From Candidatus Melainabacteria bacterium (GTDB taxonomy: Bacteria; Cyanobacteriota; Vampirovibrionia; Obscuribacterales; Obscuribacteraceae): a stretch of 13,619 bases of DNA. Below are positions 7,493 through 13,619 of this stretch, in pieces. Under the pieces are notes generated by a model. That model saw nothing but the letters and a program-made list of their open reading frames with translations, was not told the DNA's origin and ran no database searches. The stretch spans positions 1-13,619 of the forward strand of contig JACMKL010000409.1 in NCBI GenBank assembly GCA_014380105.1, in the 5' to 3' direction. Both the position numbers and the translations under genes were made by a program. How positions within the stretch are numbered: the stretch's first letter is position 1; every line of letters starts with the position of its first letter.

Positions 7493-8050
7493 ATGACCAC
7501 TGAAATCGCCACCACCAATATCAGAGAAATTTATTCGGCAGAAAAAATCGAGGGTCGAATCAAAGAACTTGGCGCAGAAATCAGCAATGACTATAGAGAC
7601 CTGGACAATCTTGTCGTGATTGGCGTCATGAAAGGAGCATTCTGCTTCCTGGCTGACCTGGTGCGTGAAATCAAAATCAAATCGCCACTCCAAATTGAAT
7701 TTGTTCGACTCTCCAGCTATGGCTCTGGTACCGAGAGTTCAGGTAATGTTCAAGCTCCTTATCTCGACCTGCCTAATATCAAACGTCGTAACATTCTTGT
7801 CGTTGAAGATATTATCGATTCCGGGCGCACAGCGAAGTTTTTTCTTGATTATTTGAAAGATCAATTTGACCCGAATACGCTCAAGTTGGCGTCCTTCTTA
7901 GATAAGCCGTCGCGCCGTATTGTTCAAATTGAGCCAGATTACAGAGGTTTTGAGATTGATGACCTGTTCGTCGTCGGCTATGGCTTGGATTTTGCTGAGA
8001 ACTATCGTGAACTCCCTTTCTTGGGGGAGATGTTAAACGTCGAGGGATGA
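7493..8050 (+). CDS. hpt: Hypoxanthine/guanine phosphoribosyltransferase
   Basis: This 185-residue enzyme joins hypoxanthine or guanine to PRPP to give IMP or GMP. The PRPP-binding motif ILVVEDIIDSGRT is at 101-113. VIGVMKGAFCFLADL (42-56) carries the diphosphate-binding loop, and VVGYGLDFAENYRELP (160-175) is the usual C-terminal purine-binding segment, with Asp166 as the metal-binding Asp. Length is normal for bacterial Hpt. The start follows guaD by 11 bases with GAGGTAGGA just upstream, so the two are almost certainly co-transcribed. Hpt competes with GuaD for guanine, so pairing them sets the balance between nucleotide salvage and breakdown. The sequence does not show whether hypoxanthine or guanine is preferred. 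Confidence 0.93.
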   Translation: MTTEIATTNIREIYSAEKIEGRIKELGAEISNDYRDLDNLVVIGVMKGAFCFLADLVREIKIKSPLQIEFVRLSSYGSGTESSGNVQAPYLDLPNIKRRNILVVEDIIDSGRTAKFFLDYLKDQFDPNTLKLASFLDKPSRRIVQIEPDYRGFEIDDLFVVGYGLDFAENYRELPFLGEMLNVEG

Positions 8051-8065
8051 GATACTGTATAGGTA

Positions 8066-8554
8066 GTGCGGTACTTCATTGGGAGCACGCCCCTGGACGC
8101 TAAAGACGAAAATCAGCCGAAAAACTCCAAAGCGAAGGTCGTCGACAAGTGTCTTTCCTTCGTTATGATTGGCTCTGCGTTGTTACTGATAAGCAACGTG
8201 ATCGTCTTATGTCTGGCTCATCAATACAATGACAGGGCTTGCCTTGAAGCTGTTTTTGAAGCGGGTAAGGCTACTCTTGCCGGGCACGATCAAAGACGCG
8301 TCATGCGGGCTGCCTTCCTGGGTCTTCAAAATACTGAGAAGCGCTACATATTCTTGGACCATCCTAAATTTACAGAATATAAATGTGAGGACACGCCAGC
8401 TGTGCAGAAGCTGACTATCCAAACTGCGACTATTGTAAGTTTGCCTGCTCCAATGTTCGTGGTCACGTCCAAGGAGAATTTATCCGAAGGACGTTTTGTT
8501 GTGCACAAGCGTTATCAGTTAGACATTCCAAAAGCAGTAAACGGCTCAAATTGA
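8066..8554 (+). CDS. Small one-pass membrane protein of unknown function
   Basis: This 162-residue protein has a charged, Lys-rich N-terminus (about 1-28), one membrane segment at about 29-51, and a soluble C-terminal part of about 110 residues that would lie outside the membrane if the N-terminus stays in. The segment just after the membrane helix, YNDRACLEAVFEAGKA (54-69), is reminiscent of TadE/TadG-like pilus-assembly proteins, which also have a short tail, one helix and a 'NDxxCRxAARAA' start to the outer domain. I treat this as a hint only. The GTG start at 8066 lies 15 bases after the hpt stop and has only AGG three bases away, so the start is uncertain; no other good start lies before the helix. 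It is probably the last gene of the guaD-hpt unit. No terminator is seen before the convergent gene 28 bases on. Confidence 0.6.
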   Translation: MRYFIGSTPLDAKDENQPKNSKAKVVDKCLSFVMIGSALLLISNVIVLCLAHQYNDRACLEAVFEAGKATLAGHDQRRVMRAAFLGLQNTEKRYIFLDHPKFTEYKCEDTPAVQKLTIQTATIVSLPAPMFVVTSKENLSEGRFVVHKRYQLDIPKAVNGSN

Positions 8555-8582
8555 AATTCTAAATAAGATAATTCAAAGTCTG

Positions 8583-10910
8583 TTAGAGCAGTCCAAGCAG
8601 TGCCAGCAAGTATAGGATGCCACCGGAAGCGATGGTCACCTTGATTCCATAGGTGATTGAAATAATGGCGGCGAAAATCGAGCCCAGTACTGAAGTGGCT
8701 CCATTGAGCGCCCATAACCATGAGCCGATTTCTTTATTTTCGCGCGTGAAATAATTGAGTCCGAGTGGAAATGCCCAGCCCATGAAAAAACCAGGTAGTG
8801 CCGAAATTACGACTGCTACCAAAATGCGCTCAGGCAGAGAGATGGAATCCAGACTCGGCAGGACGTAGAATGACGTGTAGGAAACGAGCATGGTCAGTAG
8901 CGCTGACGCGACCAGTGAGACAATCATCAGCTTCTTTTCTGCAATACCTTTGTCGACAAGCGATTGCACGAAATAGCTGCCTAAGCCCGACGATAATAGT
9001 AATGAAAACAATACGACTGAAAGACCATAAGTGGGGTTGCCCATCAAAATAGTCAGTCTTTGAATCATGCCGACTTCTACAAGCATGAACGCGATGCCCA
9101 GGCACGAGAAGTAAAATGCTGATTTGATGGTCGTTTTCAGCGCACCAAGGTGACGGCGTGTCATCAAATAGGCTGGTATCACAATTGTGAGAAGAACGAG
9201 AATCGATGTGAGCAGCAGCGTGAATTTAAGAAGGTCGAGCCCTCTTTCTTGAACAGGTTCGCCGAGAGAGCTCTTCATTTTTCCAGTTTTTGTGGGACTG
9301 AAGAAAAATGGTTTGTCGTCAGTTGGAAGCTCAGGATCTGACAGTATGGCAGTATCTTGAATGATCGCCTTGAATGGTTCAACGGCCGCTACACCCGGAA
9401 CCAGAAGTAATTTGTATTGCTGATTCTTTGAGAACTTCAGGATTGTGTCGATGTCCTTTTGTTCGAAAGGTTTTGGTGATACCAGTAAGGCACCAATCGA
9501 GTGATCACTCAAAGAAAACTGCGCTGCCACCAGCATGATGTGTTTGTCCACATCAGTGATGCCTCTGCTTCTGAGTGCACTGGCAGCAAGTTTGAGCATG
9601 CGCTCGACCTGTGCAGGTTCGTTTTCGTCACCCCAGCGCAACATGGAGAGGACGCCATCGTCTTTTAAATGTTTGAGATAGAGGTCGAAGGCTTCTTTTG
9701 TGTAGAGGACGTTTTCAGTCAACATGAAGGCGCCGGAAGATGAAGCGGCCCATGTATCAACCAGAGAACATTGAATGACGTCGTACTTCTTTCCTGAGCG
9801 TGCGAGCCAGTTGCGGGCTTCGTCGTTGACTAGAGTTACACCCGGTCGGTCGGCGAGGTTGCCTGTGAAAGCACCATATCTAGTGCGTAGCATGTCGACA
9901 ATGGCAGGATTGACTTCAGCACCATCAATTACTTTCTGGTCGTATTCCAGTCCGGTCAAAATGTCGCGTCCGCCACCAACGCCGATTACAAACAGGGTGG
10001 ATGAAGGGCGCAGTAGATTGCCTATTCCAGTGACGTCTTGAGCAATTTGTTTGAGATTTTCTTTGCTCGCGTCTCCCGACGTCATGACGGTCATGGCGCC
10101 CCAATCTATATAGAGACCTTTCTGAGGAATGGGCGGTAATTTTTGACTTTCAATTGCGGTCACTTTTGACCAGGTGACAGGCACGCCTGTGAAATTTGTT
10201 GCCACCACACGTCCGATCGGGCTCCACTTGACGTAATCAACTGGCTGGTCCGAATTGGCGACGTTGATGGATGGTTGCACCATTCGTGATGCACCAAAGA
10301 GGAGGCAGACGGCTAGTGCCGAGATGAATAAACTGCGATTGGTCGATGCGTTTTTCTTGTATGCAAAACAAATCATGGCAATGCTGGCGATCACGCTTGC
10401 GCTGGTCAGAAGAGTCGGTGCATCTACATATAAAAGTCCGAAAGCCACCAGCGGGCAACTGATTGCAGCTCCGATCAAGTCGAAAGCATATAATTTGCCT
10501 ACTTCCTTGAAACGGGTCAAGCAGAGTGATATCACTCGTCCGGAGAAATAAAATGGGCAAGAATAGAGTAAAAATGTGACTGTAATCCAGACCATTGGTC
10601 CGAATGCATTTAAATAATTGCTGACTTGAATTTGCAGGCAATACGATATCAAAATTGAAATCGCAAAGTATAAACAGTTTGATTTCAGCTGCGCTTCAAC
10701 TTGACTGGCATCATGATTACGCTTGACCCAGGTAACAAGGGCGCCTAAGGTCATGCCAAACATTGTCATCGAAACGATCATGAAAGCGAAGTGGTAGCCG
10801 GCGCTGGCGCTGAAAATGCGGGTCAGCATCAATTCCAGAAGAACCGTCGCTAGACTTGCCAGGCAAAGTCCATACTTGGTCGCCAGGCTTGGCTTAATGA
10901 GCGATTCCAT
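8583..10910 (-). CDS. Membrane protein with central spermidine-synthase-like domain
   Basis: This 775-residue protein has membrane segments at about 12-61, 80-130 and 140-210, a soluble SAM-methyltransferase-fold domain at about 300-430, and more segments at about 560-580, 595-645 and 660-775. The soluble domain has FVIGVGGGRD (307-316), the acidic EVNP (332-335) and NDEARNWL (362-369), as in spermidine synthases. Where they have DSTDP, it has SLVDTWA (382-388), and PTDDKPFFF (529-537) is typical of this membrane-bound branch. It may transfer an aminopropyl or methyl group, or only bind such a ligand; the true reaction is unknown for this branch. The start has a weak AGG about 13 bases upstream. 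It lies 69 bases downstream of the M16 pair on the same strand and may share their transcript. No export partner is seen. Confidence 0.82.
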   Translation of the reverse strand: MESLIKPSLATKYGLCLASLATVLLELMLTRIFSASAGYHFAFMIVSMTMFGMTLGALVTWVKRNHDASQVEAQLKSNCLYFAISILISYCLQIQVSNYLNAFGPMVWITVTFLLYSCPFYFSGRVISLCLTRFKEVGKLYAFDLIGAAISCPLVAFGLLYVDAPTLLTSASVIASIAMICFAYKKNASTNRSLFISALAVCLLFGASRMVQPSINVANSDQPVDYVKWSPIGRVVATNFTGVPVTWSKVTAIESQKLPPIPQKGLYIDWGAMTVMTSGDASKENLKQIAQDVTGIGNLLRPSSTLFVIGVGGGRDILTGLEYDQKVIDGAEVNPAIVDMLRTRYGAFTGNLADRPGVTLVNDEARNWLARSGKKYDVIQCSLVDTWAASSSGAFMLTENVLYTKEAFDLYLKHLKDDGVLSMLRWGDENEPAQVERMLKLAASALRSRGITDVDKHIMLVAAQFSLSDHSIGALLVSPKPFEQKDIDTILKFSKNQQYKLLLVPGVAAVEPFKAIIQDTAILSDPELPTDDKPFFFSPTKTGKMKSSLGEPVQERGLDLLKFTLLLTSILVLLTIVIPAYLMTRRHLGALKTTIKSAFYFSCLGIAFMLVEVGMIQRLTILMGNPTYGLSVVLFSLLLSSGLGSYFVQSLVDKGIAEKKLMIVSLVASALLTMLVSYTSFYVLPSLDSISLPERILVAVVISALPGFFMGWAFPLGLNYFTRENKEIGSWLWALNGATSVLGSIFAAIISITYGIKVTIASGGILYLLALLGLL

Positions 10911-10944
10911 GCGGTCGATTACCTGCCTATCTATTTATATGATC

Positions 10945-10979
10945 GAAACCTTGAAGTTTCTGAGGCTGGTGTGAGCCTC
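10945..10979 (-). other. Two short hairpins between the M16 and membrane protein genes
   Basis: GAAAC/GTTTC arms (10945-10960, 6-base loop) and GAGGCT/AGCCTC arms (10962-10979, 6-base loop) lie side by side directly after the M16 stop codon. Neither is followed by a U-run on the - strand, so they are not good intrinsic terminators. They could protect the 3' end of the M16 message or partly reduce read-through into the next gene. Confidence 0.35.
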
Positions 10980-12479
10980 TCAGCCGCCAGGGTTTGTGGA
11001 TGGTTTGGTTTCTACTCCAACTTTTCCCGAAACATCATAAACTTCGACAGTTCCGAAGTTTTGCAATTCCGGTTTGATTGTTTTTGCGTCACCAACAACC
11101 GTGATTGCAATGTGCCCAAGATCGATGTGTTTGCGCGCGGCATTGCGAATATCGTCGGCGCTTACTGCCATGATTTTGTCAGTGTAGGTCTCTAGGTAAT
11201 CGCGAGGAAGGTCATAGAGCTGCCCTTCCAGCAATCTTTGCGCAAATCCGCCCTGTGTTTCTAAGCCTAATTGAAAGGAGCCAGTCATGTATTTTTTTGC
11301 GTCTGTAATTTCTTTATCAGCAACTTTGATATTACGGAGCCTGGAGAGTTCATAGAAAAATTCTTGCAGCGAGGGTGCTGTCACTTCTGTGCGCACTGAC
11401 GCTTCTGCACCAAAGGAGCCTGGTTCGTGGCGAGCAGAAACTCCAGAGTAGGCACCATAAGTGAATGATTTCTGTTCTCTCAAATTGAGGAATAGACGCG
11501 AGTTGGCAGCACCACCTAGAATTTGATTGGCGAGGCTGAGTGCGTAATAGTCCGGGTCTGTTCTTTTGATTGCGATGTTGCCCAATTTTATATTGGACTG
11601 AACTGAGCCTGGGCGGTCGACTAAATAGATCTTTTGTTCGGTACGAGTTGGAACGGCTGCTCCTTCTGCGCGTGTGATTCGACCCGGCTTCCAGAGTTCG
11701 CCAAATTGTTTGGCGATCATTGGTTTTAGTTTTAGAGAATCAAAGTCGCCCACAATTACCAGAGCTGCTTCATTGGGTAAATAATTTGCTTTGTGAAACG
11801 ATTCCAGGTCGGTGCGTTTGATAGCCTTGACTGATTCAGGTGTCGGCGAAATGGAGGCATAAGGGTGTTCGCCGAAGACTACTTTTGCAAAACGTTCTTC
11901 AAGTAAGAAGTCCGGGTTGCTGCGTTTCATCGCCAATTCTTGAATCAAGTTGGCTTTCTTCAAATCGAATTCCGCTTGCGGGAAAGTTGGATTGAAGAGT
12001 ACATCTTGGAAGGAATCGAGCAGTCTGTCAGTGTATTTTGAGAGTGCCGAGCTGCTTATGATTGTAAAATCTGAATCGGCACCAGCTTTGACGGCACCAC
12101 CAATGAAGTCAACTTCGTCGGCGATTTCTTTACTTGTGCGTTTTTTTGTGCCTTGAGTGAGCATGTCCGCTGTGATGGCGGCCACTCCATTGAGATTGGC
12201 AGGGTCAGAGTAGGAGCCGACTTTGATGCCTAATGCGCAGGTCACAAATGGATAGCGGTGGTCTTCGACCAATTGGACAGATAATCCATTGGTCAATTTG
12301 TATGATTCAATTTTTGGCAATTTAAAAGGTCGCGGAGTGGCGACTTCCGGTGCCTTCTTGCGCCAGGCTTCGGACGCTGATTGTGCATCTTTGCTCTCTT
12401 CTGCAGCGGATACTGCGACGAAAGGCATTTGCATGCAGGCTGTCAGTAGTGCGGTTGCCGCTAATGCTTTAACTCTCAT
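10980..12479 (-). CDS. M16-family peptidase-like protein, non-catalytic subunit
   Basis: This 499-residue protein has the two-domain M16B (mitochondrial-processing-peptidase-like) fold. Where active members have HxxEH before 'MLxxGTKKR', this protein has Ala101-Ile-Thr-Ala104-Asp105 (GVAAITADMLTQGTKKRT), so the zinc ligands are lost. The second-domain motif SRLFLNLREQKSFTYGAYS (327-345), which carries the Arg/Tyr pair that positions substrate, is kept. This is the known pattern of the inactive partner in heteromeric M16 proteases. The N-terminus is an export signal: either signal peptidase I cleavage after VSA (near 25) or lipoprotein cleavage before Cys15 (LTAC). It overlaps the preceding catalytic gene by ATGA, with AGGAG eight bases before the start, so 1:1 synthesis is likely. 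It acts outside the cytoplasm, presumably degrading peptides with its partner. Confidence 0.88.
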   Translation of the reverse strand: MRVKALAATALLTACMQMPFVAVSAAEESKDAQSASEAWRKKAPEVATPRPFKLPKIESYKLTNGLSVQLVEDHRYPFVTCALGIKVGSYSDPANLNGVAAITADMLTQGTKKRTSKEIADEVDFIGGAVKAGADSDFTIISSSALSKYTDRLLDSFQDVLFNPTFPQAEFDLKKANLIQELAMKRSNPDFLLEERFAKVVFGEHPYASISPTPESVKAIKRTDLESFHKANYLPNEAALVIVGDFDSLKLKPMIAKQFGELWKPGRITRAEGAAVPTRTEQKIYLVDRPGSVQSNIKLGNIAIKRTDPDYYALSLANQILGGAANSRLFLNLREQKSFTYGAYSGVSARHEPGSFGAEASVRTEVTAPSLQEFFYELSRLRNIKVADKEITDAKKYMTGSFQLGLETQGGFAQRLLEGQLYDLPRDYLETYTDKIMAVSADDIRNAARKHIDLGHIAITVVGDAKTIKPELQNFGTVEVYDVSGKVGVETKPSTNPGG

Positions 12480-12492
12480 TTCGCCGTCTCCT
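12476..12492 (-). promoter_or_regulatory. ATGA overlap and ribosome binding site coupling the two M16 genes
   Basis: The start codon of the non-catalytic subunit (12479-12477) overlaps the stop of the catalytic one (12478-12476). AGGAG at 12492-12488 lies eight bases before that start. This fixes the start and points to translational coupling of the two subunits. Confidence 0.8.
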
Positions 12493-13619
12493 GCGTTACT
12501 TCTTTCTTCTCTTCCGGCTGCGTTCCGGTTTTCTTTTCGTCGGTTTTGATTTCAGAAACTTCTGTTTTCGGTTTTGTTTCTAAAATTTTTGTTTCCGATT
12601 TTGGTTCTTCTTTCTTCGGCTCAATGTCGACTACGCAAGCTACGTCTTTATTGAAAAGTGACTTGGCGACGCGTTGAACGTCCTTAGCCGTGACATTGAG
12701 ATATAACTCCAGGTCTTTGTCGATTAGTTTCGGGTCACCGAAAAAGAGTGTGTATTCACCGAGCATCTCAGCGCGTCCTAAACTTCTTTGCAGTGATTGA
12801 TGACCATTAGCAAATAAGGTGCGTTGAATTTGGTTTTTGGCCTTTTCCAATTCGTCCGGTGTGATCAGTTTCACTTTTAACTTTTCGAGTTCTTCGAAAA
12901 GAACCTCACGCGCTCTTTCTGCCGTATTACCTGGTTTCAATACAACAAAAGCCTCAAACCCTGAAGGTCCGCGCCTTTCATCGTATCCGGCGTCTGCTTT
13001 GAGAGCTAATTTCTCGCCTTTGACCATACGTTGATAGAGACGCGATGATTCACCTGCCGAGAGCAGTTTTTCGATTACACCAAGTACATAATAATCCGGG
13101 TCTCGTCGGCCTGGTGCCTTCCAACCGATCCAGAACGCTGGTAGATTGGCATGCTTATCCTGGACTTTCGCGTATTTTGCTTTTGATTGAACTGGCTCAT
13201 CAACATCCGGCTTGGGAGGCGGATTTTGACTTGGTATCGAGCCAAAATACTTCTCAACTTTGCCGCGCATCTCAGTGCTGTCGAAATCTCCGACTACAAC
13301 TAATACTGCATTGTTTGGTGCGTAATAAGTTTTGAAGAATTGACGCACGTCATCCAAACTGGACGCTTCGAGATCTTCGAAATATCCAATTGTCGGGTGA
13401 CCGTTTACCCAATTGTCGAAAAGCATTTCGTCAAATTTAATGGAAGCTGGCACGTAAGGCTGATTGTCATAATTGAGACGCTTTTCTTCTTTGACTGTTT
13501 CAAGCTGATTCTGGAAATTTTCCGGAGTCAATTTTAGCGAGCGCATCCGGTCTGATTCGAGCCAGAGTGCAAGTTCTGCTTGATTGCTTGGTAGTTTCTC
13601 AAAATAATTGGTGAAGTCC
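12476..13619 (-). CDS. M16-family zinc peptidase, catalytic-type subunit (partial, 5' end beyond window)
   Basis: The frame is open from the right window edge to TGA at 12478-12476; about 380 codons are visible. An internal ATG at 13546 is not the start: upstream residues NYFEKLPSNQAELALWLESDR are the conserved M16 helix that follows the zinc motif. The HxxEH itself lies beyond the edge. NQLETVKEEKR, reading on from it, holds the Glu that usually supplies the third zinc ligand, so this is probably the active half. The second-domain segment SRLYQRMVKGEKLALKADAGY matches the substrate-positioning loop. Unusually, the last 50 or so residues after ACVVDIEP form a Lys/Glu/Thr-rich, probably disordered tail. 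The gene overlaps the non-catalytic M16 gene by four bases (ATGA), so they form a two-gene protease unit. Confidence 0.88.
   Translation of the reverse strand, partial: DFTNYFEKLPSNQAELALWLESDRMRSLKLTPENFQNQLETVKEEKRLNYDNQPYVPASIKFDEMLFDNWVNGHPTIGYFEDLEASSLDDVRQFFKTYYAPNNAVLVVVGDFDSTEMRGKVEKYFGSIPSQNPPPKPDVDEPVQSKAKYAKVQDKHANLPAFWIGWKAPGRRDPDYYVLGVIEKLLSAGESSRLYQRMVKGEKLALKADAGYDERRGPSGFEAFVVLKPGNTAERAREVLFEELEKLKVKLITPDELEKAKNQIQRTLFANGHQSLQRSLGRAEMLGEYTLFFGDPKLIDKDLELYLNVTAKDVQRVAKSLFNKDVACVVDIEPKKEEPKSETKILETKPKTEVSEIKTDEKKTGTQPEEKKEVTQETAK

Noticed and set aside
8551..8576. AT-rich TTGAA/TTCAA hairpin between the convergent genes as a terminator
   Set aside because: The stem is only about five A/T pairs with a long loop and no proper U-run.
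10237..10641. 134-codon - strand frame within the membrane protein gene
   Set aside because: It overlaps the 775-residue gene in another frame of the same strand and has Arg/Cys-rich composition without any recognisable domain.
13544..13546. ATG at 13546 as start of the rightmost M16 gene
   Set aside because: The frame stays open to the window edge, and the upstream residues are a conserved M16 helix, so this Met is internal.

Overview
The window is a compact, protein-coding stretch of a bacterial chromosome with moderate GC content. It has no RNA genes, insertion sequences, CRISPR arrays or phage genes that I can see. No taxonomic marker is present. Signal-peptide-bearing M16 peptidases suggest an envelope with an extracytoplasmic compartment, and the ferredoxin-dependent 2-oxoacid oxidoreductase suggests anaerobic or flexible metabolism. 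A small membrane protein with a faint TadE-like look gives me the impression of a non-photosynthetic relative of cyanobacteria, but the sequence does not prove this.

Left part (1-6015). The last 36 codons of an amidohydrolase-like gene run in from the left on the + strand and meet a strong bidirectional hairpin terminator (116-146). Facing it on the - strand are four genes, transcribed right to left: a GNAT acetyltransferase (6015-4933), a benzoylformate decarboxylase-like ThDP enzyme with an unusual active site (4835-3138), a fused gamma/alpha subunit of a 2-oxoacid:ferredoxin oxidoreductase (3062-1224), and its beta subunit (1217-177). The last two make up a complete two-subunit KorAB-type enzyme. 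The ThDP gene probably has its own promoter and may be co-transcribed with korAB. The GNAT gene may or may not belong to the same unit.

Middle part (6016-8554). From a short divergent promoter region with repeated TTGNNCAA-like boxes and an 8-bp-arm palindrome, three + strand genes run in close succession: guanine deaminase, hypoxanthine/guanine phosphoribosyltransferase, and a small one-pass membrane protein of unknown role. The first two form a purine-salvage pair: guanine can be deaminated to xanthine or recaptured as a nucleotide.

Right part (8583-13619). Three - strand genes are transcribed from the right edge: an M16 peptidase truncated by the window end, with a long Lys/Glu-rich tail; a second M16 protein that has lost the zinc motif, overlapping the first by ATGA; and, after 69 bases, a membrane protein with a spermidine-synthase-like domain between two sets of membrane segments. 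The two M16 genes look like the catalytic and non-catalytic halves of one heteromeric protease.

Most of the window is ordinary housekeeping or envelope content. The points most worth a second look are the altered ThDP enzyme beside korAB, the box-rich divergent promoter, and the near-repeat at the start of the small membrane protein gene.
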